From Gemmatimonadota bacterium (GTDB lineage Bacteria; Gemmatimonadota; Gemmatimonadetes; Longimicrobiales; Gaopeijiaceae), in the NCBI GenBank assembly GCA_021295815.1, contig JAGWBQ010000006.1, positions 30,698-94,697 on the forward strand: 64,000 bases of DNA. The letters run 5' to 3'. The position numbers and the translations under genes are program-made. A model generated the notes under the pieces. It was not told the origin of the DNA and did not search any database. It was given only the letters and a program-made list of their open reading frames with translations. Below are positions 25,906 to 34,754 of the stretch, in pieces (position 1 is the stretch's first letter; each line of letters begins with the position of its first letter).

Positions 25906-27654
25906 ATGCAGAGCCTCCCGTCGCGACCGACTGATCTCGAGCTGATCGAACGCTGGAGGGGAAGAAGCGGACCGCTCCTGCCGCTGCTTCACGAATTCCA
26001 CGCGCGGGACGGCCATCTGTCCGAATCGGCGCTCTCCGCCGTCTCCGAGGGGCTGAAAATCCCCATCGCCGAGCTGTACGGCACCGTCACCTTCTATCAC
26101 CACTTCGCTCGCGAGCCGGGCGGCCACGCACGCCCCAGGGTGTGCACGGGACCGGTTTGCGCGCTTCGAGGAGCCGAAGGGGTCATCACCGAGCTCCGTG
26201 CCCGAGACGAGCGTCCGACGGCGATGGCGTGTCCGGGCCGGTGCGACCTGCCGGTTCCGGTGCTTCGAGGAGACTCGGTGTTCGAGGGTCGGCCCGGGAC
26301 CGGGCTAGATCCCTCCCCTTCACCGCTGCCTCCGCCTCCGGTCGAGGGCGTGACCGAGTGCGTCTTCGCCGAGATCCGAAGACCGGGACGCGCGACCCTT
26401 GCCGGATACCGGGAAAGCGGCGGCTACCGGGCGTTGGAGAGGGTCGGATCCGGGATGTCGGGGGATGAGATCATCGCCGCCGTCGACTCGAGCGGCCTGG
26501 CCGGGCGCGGTGGCGCGGGCTTCCCGACCGGGCGCAAGTGGCGTGCGGTTGCCGATGCGCCGGGACATCCGAAGTCGGTGATCTGCAACGCCGACGAAGG
26601 CGAACCCGGCTGCTTCAAGGACCGGGCTCTTCTCGATCTCGACCCTCACGCCGTCATCGAAGGCATGGCCATAGCGGCCCGCGCCACCGGCGCCCTCATC
26701 GGCATCATCTACCTGCGCTACGAATACCCGGACACCTTGGGGACGCTGGAACGGGCGCTAGAAGAGGCGCGGGAGGCAGGCTATCTGAGCCGCGCGCCCG
26801 TGGTGGATTCGCCGGCTGGCGACGCCGGCCCGCCCGGGAGCGGCGGATTCAACATAGAGGTCAGGCGCGGAGCCGGAGCCTACATCTGCGGCGAAGAGAC
26901 CTCCATGCTCAACTCGATAGAGGGCAAACGCCCCTTCCCTCGCGAGCGTCCTCCCTTCCCCGTCACCCACGGCTACAACGACCTGCCCACGGTGGTGAAC
27001 AACGTCGAGACCCTGGCTTCCGTTCCTCCCATCCTCGCGCGCTCCGACGGCGCCGCTTGGTATCGGGCTCTCGGCCGGGCGGGAAATGCCGGCACGAAGG
27101 TGATCAGCCTGTCGGGCGACATCCGACGTCCCGGCAACTACGAGATTCCGCTCGGCTATCCGCTGGCCCGGTTGCTGGAGGAGGCAGGCGGCCCGCCCGC
27201 CGGACGTTCGTTCCAGGCGGCGACCATGGCCGGGCTCTCGGGCGGCTTCCTCTCCCGGGACGAGATCGAGGAGGTCACGCTCGACGAGCCCTCCATCCGA
27301 GCGAAGGGTAGCTTTCTGGGCGCCGGCGGCATAATGCTCTTCGACGACTCCCGGGACATGATCGAGGTCACGCGGGGGGCGATGGAGTTCTTCGCGGAGG
27401 AATCGTGCGGCAAGTGCTTCCCTTGCAGAATAGGCACCGTGCGTCTGGTCGAGAGGCTGTCCGACGACGGGCCCGACGACCTCGCCGCCTGGCTCGAAGA
27501 GGTGGACGATCTGAATCGGACTATGAAGGAAACGAGCGCCTGCGGGCTAGGCCAGGCCGCCCCCCTGCTAACCGAGAGCCTCGTGCGTAAGTTTCCGGAG
27601 CGTGTGGAAGTCCACGTCGCCGGTGGCCCCGGCGCCATTGGAGGAGAATCGTGA
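25906..27654 (+). CDS. NAD-linked formate dehydrogenase, fused NuoE/NuoF-like (FdsG-FdsB) subunit
   Basis: The 582-residue protein fuses two diaphorase parts. The N-terminal 2Fe-2S thioredoxin-like domain (residues 1-120) has CTGPVC and CPGRC cysteine pairs. The NuoF-like part from about residue 185 has the NADH/FMN loop GRGGAGFPTGRKW, CNADEGEPGCFKDR, and ICGEETSMLNSIEG. The C-terminal 4Fe-4S site is SCGKCFPCRIGT with a later Cys in ETSACGLGQ. It should pass electrons between formate oxidation and NAD+ in the cytosol. Its TGA overlaps the next ATG (TGATG), so it is coupled to the catalytic subunit. Confidence 0.93.
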   Translation: MQSLPSRPTDLELIERWRGRSGPLLPLLHEFHARDGHLSESALSAVSEGLKIPIAELYGTVTFYHHFAREPGGHARPRVCTGPVCALRGAEGVITELRARDERPTAMACPGRCDLPVPVLRGDSVFEGRPGTGLDPSPSPLPPPPVEGVTECVFAEIRRPGRATLAGYRESGGYRALERVGSGMSGDEIIAAVDSSGLAGRGGAGFPTGRKWRAVADAPGHPKSVICNADEGEPGCFKDRALLDLDPHAVIEGMAIAARATGALIGIIYLRYEYPDTLGTLERALEEAREAGYLSRAPVVDSPAGDAGPPGSGGFNIEVRRGAGAYICGEETSMLNSIEGKRPFPRERPPFPVTHGYNDLPTVVNNVETLASVPPILARSDGAAWYRALGRAGNAGTKVISLSGDIRRPGNYEIPLGYPLARLLEEAGGPPAGRSFQAATMAGLSGGFLSRDEIEEVTLDEPSIRAKGSFLGAGGIMLFDDSRDMIEVTRGAMEFFAEESCGKCFPCRIGTVRLVERLSDDGPDDLAAWLEEVDDLNRTMKETSACGLGQAAPLLTESLVRKFPERVEVHVAGGPGAIGGES

Positions 27655-30446
27655 TGGGATCGAAAGGAACGGCGGCTGCGGAGCCGCGTGTGAACGGATT
27701 GAACGGCGCGAACGGATCGAACGGATCGAACGGCGCGAGAAGGGCGCCCCCGCCCAAGCTGGAGATCGACGGCGAAAGGGTCGCCTTCACACCCGGCGAG
27801 ACCATACTCGAGGTCGCCGCCCGGAACGGCCGCTTCATTCCGACGCTGTGCTACGATCCCAGGCTGGAGCCTTTCGGCGGCTGCCGGCTCTGTGTCGTGG
27901 AATTGGAGGGTGCGCGCAACCCGGTGGCCTCGTGCGCGGCGAAGGCGAACGACGGTATGCGGGTCCGTACTCGAACCCCTCGCCTGGAGAGCCACCGGCG
28001 CACGATCATGGAGATGGTGGCGTCGGAAAACCGCGATCTCGACGTGGATCCGCTTCACGGCTACGCCTCCCAGGAAATGAGCGAACTCCTCGACCGCTAC
28101 GATGCCCGGACCGGTCGCTTCCGAGGCGTCCGCTCGGGAAGCTCGCGAGAAGACGACGACAACCCGTTCATCAAGCGCGACTACGACAACTGCATCGCCT
28201 GCTACCGCTGCGTGCGGGTCTGCGCCGAACAGGAAGGCGACTACGCCATCACCGCAGCGGGCAGAGGATTCGACACGCACATCGCTACCGAGTTCGACGG
28301 CCTGCTCAAGGACTCCTCGTGCACCTTCTGCGGTCAGTGCGTCCAGACCTGTCCCACCGGCGCGTTGGGCGACCTGAAGGCGCTCGCGCACCGCGACCTT
28401 CCCGGGGAGACCAAGACCACGAGGACGGTTTGCACGTATTGCGGCGTAGGCTGCGCGGTGGACGTTCTCAGCCGAGACGACAGGATCGTGGGCGTGCTTC
28501 CGGCGATGGACGGACCGGCCAACGAGGGAGCTCTCTGCGTCAAGGGCCAGTTCGCGTTCGACTTCGTTCACCACGCCGACCGCCTCAGGACGCCCTTCGT
28601 GCGAGATCCGGAGAACGGCGAGCTCCGCTCCGCCACCTGGAACGAGGCGCTGGACCGTGCGGCCCAGGGCATCGGAGACGCGGTGAAGAAGCACGGAAGA
28701 AGGTCGGTGTACGGCATCGCGTCCGGCAGGGCTCCTCACGAGGCGGCCTACATGATGCAACGCCTCATCCGGGGAGGGTTCGGCACCAACAACATCGACA
28801 ACTGCAGCCGTGCCTGACACGCTCCCACGGTCGCCGGTCTGGCGACGAGCATCGGACTGGGAGCCATGTCCAACCCTCTCCGCGACATGGACAAGCCCGA
28901 TGTGATCTTCTGCATCGGCACCAACATGACCGAATGCCATCCGGTCGCCGCCACGCGGCTGAAAAAGGCCCTCCGGCGCGGCGCGAAGATGATCGTGGCC
29001 GATCCCCGGCGCATCGTCCTCGCCGAACTGGCCGACCTCTACCTGCCCATCCGCGTGGGCTCCGATGCCGCGCTCCTGCTGGCCATGGCCCACGTGATCG
29101 CTCGCGAAGGGCTGGTCCGGGAGGCGTTCGTGGACGGTCGCACCGTGGGTGCGGCGGAATTCCTCGACCACGTGGCTCGCTTTCCTCCCGAGTGGGCCGC
29201 ACCGGTCTGCGAGGTTCCGGCCGCCGACATCGAGAGGGCGGCGCTCATGTACGGGGCAGCGGATCGCGGAGCCGTCTACTACACCCTCGGGATCACCGAG
29301 CACATCTGCGGCGTCGACAACGTGCAGAGCCTGTGCAACCTCGCGCTCATGACCGGAAACATCGGTCGCGAAGGCACCGGCGTGAATCCGATGCGCGGCC
29401 AGAACAACATCCAGGGCGCCGGGGACTCCGGTGCGCTGCCGAACAACTTCTGCGGATTCCAGGGAGTCGTCGTTCCCGAGCACCGCGACAAGTTCAGCGC
29501 CGCCTACGGACGCGAGATCGATCTCGAAGAGGGAATGACCAAGATCGCGGCGCTCGAACACTGCGGCGGCCGGATACGGGCCATGGTCATAGACGGCGAG
29601 AACACGGTGGTAACCGATCCCGACCGGAAACACTGCCAGCACGCGCTCGAGTCGCTCGACTGCCTCGTCGTGATCGACATCTTCATGACCGAGACCGCCA
29701 AGCTGGCCGACGTGGTCTTCCCGGCGACGGCGTGGGGTGAGACCGACGGCGTTTGCGCGAACACCGAACGGCGAGTGCAGCGTCTGAGGGCCGCGGTCCC
29801 GCCGGCCGGCGAGGCGAAGCCGGACTGGTGGATCATCTCGCGTCTGGCTCGGCGGATGGGTTTCGAAGGGTTCGATTTCGACTCCGCCAAGGAGGTCTTC
29901 AACGAGCTCTGCTCGCTATCTCCCACTTACGCGGGTCTCGACTGGGACCGGATCGCCGACGGAGCCTTCCATTGGCCGGTTCCGACTAGCGGACACCCGG
30001 GCACTCCCCGGCTTCACGAGCACGAGTTCCCGAACGGTCGAGGCATCTTCAAGCTCATCGAGTATCGCGAACCTGCCGAGGTCCTCTCCGACGAATTCCC
30101 GATCTGGCTCACGACCGGAAGACGGCTGGCCTCTTACCACACCCGCACTCAGACCGGACGCTCGGCCGGGATCGAATACCTCCTCTCCGAGGAATCGCTC
30201 GAGGTGAACCCCGCGGACGTCGCCGGACTCGGCCTCGCCCACGGCGGCTGGGCGGAGATGAGGAGCGCTCGCGGAGCGGTGCGCATCCGGGTGAAGGAGA
30301 CCGATCGCTCCCCGCCCGGTACCGTGTTCGCCTCGTTCTCGTTCGACGACGTGCCGGTGAACATTCTTACCGGCGGCGGCTACGATCCCGTGACCGAGAC
30401 CCCGGAGCTCAAGGTCTGCCCGGTGTCGGTGACGGCCGCAGAGTAG
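27654..30446 (+). CDS. fdhA: Selenocysteine-containing formate dehydrogenase catalytic subunit (in-frame TGA at 28815-28817)
   Basis: This gene oxidizes formate to CO2 at a Mo or W bis-MGD centre. Read through one TGA, it encodes 930 residues. Domains: an N-terminal repeat linker (NGLNGANGSNGSNGA), a 2Fe-2S ferredoxin fold (Cys66, 77, 80, 94), two 4Fe-4S sites (CIACYRCVRVC 180-190; CTFCGQCVQTC 223-233), the MopB 4Fe-4S site (Cys260, 263, 267, 295) and the MopB domains. The 3Cys-His cluster of NuoG is absent: the usual position reads NRDLDVDPLHGY. The TGA is residue 388 in NNIDNCSRA-U-HAPTVAGL, exactly where formate dehydrogenases carry catalytic Cys or Sec. The frame stays open after it to a TAG at 30444. 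A SECIS-like hairpin follows. Conventional calling would split it at 28817 and 28866. Confidence 0.93.
28815..28864 (+). promoter_or_regulatory. Bacterial SECIS element for selenocysteine insertion
   Basis: After the TGA, GTCGCC (28830-28835) pairs perfectly with GGCGAC (28841-28846) around the loop GGTCT. The outer arms GCTCCCA (28821-28827) and TGGGAGC (28858-28864) can also pair. The loop GGTCT begins 18 bases after the TGA. To my recollection the E. coli fdhF SECIS has the same loop and spacing. SelB binds such loops to deliver Sec-tRNA. Confidence 0.85.
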
Positions 30447-30473
30447 CGGCGGGTCCCTTGGTCCTTTGGTCCC

Positions 30474-31796
30474 CTACCCTTTCACGATCCAGGGATCGCT
30501 TCCGAAGGGCGTATTCGCACCGTCGGTCGAGGAGACGCTCCTGACGGCCCGCCGGGTGTCCACCAGCGCCTTCGCTCGGCCGAATACGCGTCGGTAATCG
30601 ACGTCGGAGTGGTCGGCGAGGATGACGACGACGTCGTGAGCCGCCAGGGTCTCGTCGGTCAGAGGAATCGAACGCAGCTCGTCGTGGTCGCCGGTTCGCC
30701 AGACCGGCACGTGCGGGTCGTGGTAGCCGATCTCCGCTCCGTCGGCCGCGAGCAGTCGGCGGACGTCGAACGCGGGCGATTCACGCACGTCGTCGATGTC
30801 TCGCTTGTAGGCGACTCCGAGGAGGAGCACGCGCGCACCGTTCACCGGCTTCCCCGCCCGGTTGAGGACGGTGCGCACCTTGCCGGCGACGAAGGCCGGC
30901 ATCTCGGCGTTGATCTCGGAGGCGAGGTCGATGATGCGGGTCCGGTATTCGAGGGTTCGCATCTTCCACGCCAGGTAGTGCGGATCGACGGGGATGCAGT
31001 GGCCACCGAGTCCGGGACCGGGCGTGAAGCTCATGAAGCCGAACGGCTTGGTGGCTGCGGCCTCGATGACCTCCCAGATGTCGACCCCGAGCTTGTCGGC
31101 GATGATCGCCGCCTCGTTCACCAGCGCGATGTTGACGGCCCGAAACGTGTTTTCCAGGATCTTCGTGAACTCCGCGGCCTCGGTCGAGGAAACCGGGACG
31201 AGTTCGGTGAGAAAGCGGGAGTAGAGCTCGATCCCCGCCTGCGCGCACTCCGGCGTGATGCCGCCGATCACCCGCGGAGTGTTGGCGGCGTCCCAGACCG
31301 CGTTGCCGGGGTCGATGCGCTCGGGAGAGAAGCAGAGGTGGAAATCGCGCCCAGCCCTGAGCCCGTCGCGTTCGAGAATCGGCCGCACCAGGTCGCGGGT
31401 GGTGCCCGGGTAGGTGGTGGACTCGAGAACTACGAGCATTCCCGGCGCGAGCGCGGCGGCGACCGCCTCCGAGGCCGCGACCACGCTGGAGACATCCGGA
31501 TCTCCGGTTTTCGAGAGCGGGGTGGGCACGCAGATCGAGATCGCCGAACACTCCTTCATGCGCGTCGTATCGGTCGTCGCCTCGATGAGGCCGGCCGACA
31601 CCGGGGCGGCCAAGGCCGCCGAGTCGACGTCGCCGACGTGAGACTCGCCGCGATTGACTCCGACCGCGACCTCCGGCAGGACGTCGAATCCGATCACGCG
31701 CACTCCCTTCGCGGCCGCCTTGACCGCCAGCGGCAGCCCGACGTAGCCGAGACCGACTATTCCCAGCACGGGGTTCGCTTCCGTTCGCTCGGCCAC
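30474..31796 (-). CDS. UDP-sugar 6-dehydrogenase (WbpA/WecC/VipA-type nucleotide sugar dehydrogenase)
   Basis: The 440-residue enzyme makes a UDP-uronic acid from a UDP-HexNAc, using two NAD+, for surface polysaccharide. It has the NAD site GIVGLGYVGLPLAVKAA, STTYPGTTRDLV, ENTFRAVNIALVNE, and the catalytic Cys in GPGLGGHCIPVDP (about residue 254). SPERIDPGN is typical of the UDP-N-acetyl-glucosamine or -mannosamine 6-dehydrogenase branch. GTG start. It is the last gene of the long minus-strand envelope cluster and is convergent with fdhA. Confidence 0.92.
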   Translation of the reverse strand: MAERTEANPVLGIVGLGYVGLPLAVKAAAKGVRVIGFDVLPEVAVGVNRGESHVGDVDSAALAAPVSAGLIEATTDTTRMKECSAISICVPTPLSKTGDPDVSSVVAASEAVAAALAPGMLVVLESTTYPGTTRDLVRPILERDGLRAGRDFHLCFSPERIDPGNAVWDAANTPRVIGGITPECAQAGIELYSRFLTELVPVSSTEAAEFTKILENTFRAVNIALVNEAAIIADKLGVDIWEVIEAAATKPFGFMSFTPGPGLGGHCIPVDPHYLAWKMRTLEYRTRIIDLASEINAEMPAFVAGKVRTVLNRAGKPVNGARVLLLGVAYKRDIDDVRESPAFDVRRLLAADGAEIGYHDPHVPVWRTGDHDELRSIPLTDETLAAHDVVVILADHSDVDYRRVFGRAKALVDTRRAVRSVSSTDGANTPFGSDPWIVKG

Positions 31797-31802
31797 GACG
31801 CG

Positions 31803-32774
31803 TCAGGCCCCGCCCGAGCCGTCGGATCCGGGGTCGCGGTCCCGTCTGCGGAACTCCCTCACCTCGTGACGGAGCTGAGCCACCTGCTCGCTCACCAGCC
31901 CGAATCCGACCAGGAGCGCACCGATGGTTAGGAGGAGCGCCGAAAGGTAGAGCAGCGGCCGGTAACCGAAAGATGGCGCGACCGGCGTGAAACCCAGCGC
32001 CGAGTGGATGAAGCGCATATAGAACGACACCGCTCCGACGAGTCCGCCCGCGAAGCCGATACCGAGCCCGGCCGAGCCGAAGAAGAGGAGAGGCTTGCGC
32101 GAAAAGAAGAGGAGAAACGCGACCGAAGCTAGGTCCAGGGTGCCGACCAGCACACGCCCCAGCCCCCGGTACTTGGAGACCCCCGCCCTTCTGTCATGGA
32201 GCACGATGTCGATCTCGGTCACCGACGCCCCGCGAGCGTGGGCCAGCACGACGAAGAAACGGTGCCAATCGTGGCGTAGGACCAGCCCCTCGATGACGGA
32301 GCGTCTGAACGCCTTCATCGAATTGAGATCGGATACCGGCACCGAGAAAAGGCCTCGGGAGAGGCGGTTGTAGATCCCGGAGACCATCTTCTTGTCGTAG
32401 GCGCCGACCTTCCGTCCGGTGACTATGTCCCATCCCTCCCCGAGCTTGGCCAGAAAGCGTGGGATCTCGTCGGGCGAGTGTTGGAGGTCCGCGTCGAAGA
32501 TCACGATGTGCTGCCGTTCGGTGGCCCTGATCCCGGTGAGCATCGCCTCGGTCTTGCCGCGGTTCGTGTCGTGTTCCACCACCTTCAGCGCCGCCCAGCC
32601 CTTAGCCTCTTCCCTGACCTTCGCTGCGGTCCCGTCCGTGGATCCGTCGTCGACGACGACGATCCGGCCCTCGAGGCCGTGTGCCTTCCAGGCCTTGCGC
32701 AGCTCCCGGACGAGATCGGCGGCCACCTCCACCTCGTTGAAGGCGGGGACGACCAGCGCGAAGTCCGCGGTCAT
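31803..32774 (-). CDS. GT2 glycosyltransferase with C-terminal membrane helices
   Basis: The 323-residue protein has a GT-A domain with LVVPAFNEVEVAADLV, IVVVDDGSTDGTAA, IFDADLQHSPDE, and two hydrophobic helices in the C-terminal 100 residues, like polyprenol-phosphate glycosyltransferases of the DPM1/GtrB group. It probably loads a sugar on a lipid carrier at the inner membrane. ATGA overlap with the next upstream gene. Start ATG 32774 is at the domain boundary. Confidence 0.88.
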   Translation of the reverse strand: MTADFALVVPAFNEVEVAADLVRELRKAWKAHGLEGRIVVVDDGSTDGTAAKVREEAKGWAALKVVEHDTNRGKTEAMLTGIRATERQHIVIFDADLQHSPDEIPRFLAKLGEGWDIVTGRKVGAYDKKMVSGIYNRLSRGLFSVPVSDLNSMKAFRRSVIEGLVLRHDWHRFFVVLAHARGASVTEIDIVLHDRRAGVSKYRGLGRVLVGTLDLASVAFLLFFSRKPLLFFGSAGLGIGFAGGLVGAVSFYMRFIHSALGFTPVAPSFGYRPLLYLSALLLTIGALLVGFGLVSEQVAQLRHEVREFRRRDRDPGSDGSGGA

Positions 32775-33610
32775 TTCCCGGTCTCCGGATTTCGCTCTCT
32801 CCACGGGTCCCGGTCCGGACGCTTCCACCTCTTGGCCTTGGGGCCCAGGATATTGAACTGCAGGATCGCGCGCAGGGCCCGAACGCCGTCCCGCCAACCG
32901 ATCTTCTTCCCTTCCTCGTAGGAGCGTCCGTGGTAGGAGATGGGGAGCTCGACGACCCGGGCCCTGGACTGCGCGAGGCGGGCCGTGATCTCGGGTTCGA
33001 TGGTGAAGCTCCTCGCAGTCAGCGGAAGCGTGCGCAGCAGGTCGCGGCGAATGACCTTGTAGCAGGTCTCGATGTCGGTCAGTCGCAGGTTGGTGAACGC
33101 GTTGGAAACGGTGGTGATGACCCGGTTCCCGACGTGGTTCCAGTAGTAGTAGGTGTTCTGCCGAGGTCCGGTGAAGCGCGAGCCGTAGACCGCGTCCGCA
33201 AGGCCCTCGACGATGGGTGCGACCAGGCTGGGCAGTTGGACGGGATCGTACTCCAGGTCGGCGTCCTGCACCGCGACGATGTCGCCGGTCGCACGCTCGA
33301 AACCCGCCCGCAAGGCCGCGCCCTTGCCCCGGTTGCTCGGCAGGAGCACGAGAACGTCGATCAGCTCGGTGCGTTCGAGCTTCCTGAGCAGATCGCGGGT
33401 TCCGTCTACCGAACCGTCGTCCACCACTATCACCTCGAGGTCGAGCGGCAGAGTGCGCACGCGCCTAAGCAGCCTCTCCACGGTGGCGAGCTCGTTGTAG
33501 CACGGGACCACCACCGACAGCGAGACGGCGAAAAGAGCCTGCGGAAGCTCCAGCTCGCCCCCTGGGAAATCGGGGCTCGGCATGCTCCAGTGGCCGTGGG
33601 GGTCAGACAT
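32771..33610 (-). CDS. GT2 family glycosyltransferase
   Basis: The 279-residue protein is a GT-A transferase: VSLSVVVPCYNELATV, IVVDDGSVDGTRDLL, QDADLEYDPVQL, YGSRFTGPRQNTYYY and CYKVIRRDLL. This pattern matches bacterial dolichyl-phosphate-glucose/mannose synthase-like proteins without a membrane tail. The basic patch at its end (GPKAKRWKRPDRDPWRER) may hold it at the membrane. Its start overlaps the end of the GT4 gene by 8 bp. Confidence 0.88.
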   Translation of the reverse strand: MSDPHGHWSMPSPDFPGGELELPQALFAVSLSVVVPCYNELATVERLLRRVRTLPLDLEVIVVDDGSVDGTRDLLRKLERTELIDVLVLLPSNRGKGAALRAGFERATGDIVAVQDADLEYDPVQLPSLVAPIVEGLADAVYGSRFTGPRQNTYYYWNHVGNRVITTVSNAFTNLRLTDIETCYKVIRRDLLRTLPLTARSFTIEPEITARLAQSRARVVELPISYHGRSYEEGKKIGWRDGVRALRAILQFNILGPKAKRWKRPDRDPWRERNPETGK

Positions 33611-34754
33611 GGCCGTTCGCCTCGGGTTCCCTTCCGGCCGCCCCGACCAGGATTTCTTCCATCTTCTCGGTGGCTCTCTCCCAGGACAGCGACTCGGCGA
33701 AACTGCGCGCTCTTCGACCCATCGCCTTGCGTTCGCTCCGGTTTTCGACCAGACGACGAATGGCGGCGGCGAGTTCGCGTTCGTCGCCATGGGGGACGAG
33801 TACCCCGGTCTCGCCGTCGCGCACCGATTCTCTCAGGCCCGGAGAGTCGCTGGCGACGCTCGGCGTGGCGCAGGCTGCGGCTTCGACCACGGTTATGCCC
33901 CAACCCTCCTTCGGCGACGGAAGCACGTGCAGCCACGCGCTCCTGTAGAGTTCGAGCTTCCGGTCCTCCGACACGAATCCCAGGAAGCGGACCCGCTCTT
34001 CGAGACCGAGCTCGCCGCCGAGTCTCTCCAGTTCCCGCCGCGCGACGCCGTCTCCGGCGACGATCACGTTCACCGGGGTATCGGAGCGATCAAGCATGGC
34101 GGCGGCCCTCAGGAGGACGTCCACGCCCTTGTAGCGCGCGAGTCGACCCAGGTAGAGGACGGTGGGACGGGAGGTCCGGACCGCTTCGGGCGCGGGCGTG
34201 TAGCGTTTCGCATCCACGCCGTTGTGCACCACCGAGATAGGCGCTTTCAAGCCGCGCGCTCTCAGGTCCGCCCTGGTGCTCTCGGACACGGCGATCGCGG
34301 GCAGCCCCTTGAACACCCTCGGGATCGGGCGTTCGAGCAGCCAGGTGGCGGCGGCCAGCGCCGGGTTCGCTTCCGAAAACGCGGTTCGTCCGAAGAGATG
34401 ATGGAAGAGCGGGACCACGGGCCGGCCGCACCAGAGCGGCGAGAAAAGCGGCACCTTGTTCAGGTCTTCGACCACAACGTCGAATCGCCTTGGAGCCAGG
34501 CGCTCGCGGTAATAGACCGGAGCGTGCGCCGAAAACGTGTACCTGCCGCCGGTGCGATGGATCTCCATGCCGTCGAGCTCGGCTCGCAGGGCGCCGCCGC
34601 GAAAGCCGGAGACCAGGAGCGTGACCTCGTGACCCCGCGCCGCCATGCGCCCGAAGGTCTCGTGCAAATGCACCTCGGCTCCGCCGGCGCGCGGGTTCTC
34701 GGCGTCCTGCCAGTTCATCACGAGGATCCTCAGGGATCCGGCAGCGTCCCTCAC
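33603..34754 (-). CDS. GT4 family glycosyltransferase
   Basis: The 383-residue protein has a GT-B fold: N-terminal NWQDAENPRAGGAEVHLHE, the linker VVHNGVDAKRYTP, and C-terminal VLYLGRLARYKGVDVLL, then EGWGITVVEAAACATPSVAS, which holds the E-x7-E donor motif. It likely adds a sugar to a surface glycan in the cytosol. The GTG start at 34754 overlaps the rpoN stop as GTGA; no domain content lies further upstream. Confidence 0.9.
   Translation of the reverse strand: MRDAAGSLRILVMNWQDAENPRAGGAEVHLHETFGRMAARGHEVTLLVSGFRGGALRAELDGMEIHRTGGRYTFSAHAPVYYRERLAPRRFDVVVEDLNKVPLFSPLWCGRPVVPLFHHLFGRTAFSEANPALAAATWLLERPIPRVFKGLPAIAVSESTRADLRARGLKAPISVVHNGVDAKRYTPAPEAVRTSRPTVLYLGRLARYKGVDVLLRAAAMLDRSDTPVNVIVAGDGVARRELERLGGELGLEERVRFLGFVSEDRKLELYRSAWLHVLPSPKEGWGITVVEAAACATPSVASDSPGLRESVRDGETGVLVPHGDERELAAAIRRLVENRSERKAMGRRARSFAESLSWERATEKMEEILVGAAGREPEANGHV

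Noticed and set aside
28815..28866. Formate dehydrogenase as a broken gene or two adjacent genes
   Set aside because: The TGA is at the Sec position, the frame continues without shift, flanking residues are conserved, and SECIS and selB support readthrough.
27156..29642. 828-codon minus-strand frame opposite the formate dehydrogenase genes
   Set aside because: It has no recognizable domain, and it spans the region of a well-supported plus-strand gene pair.
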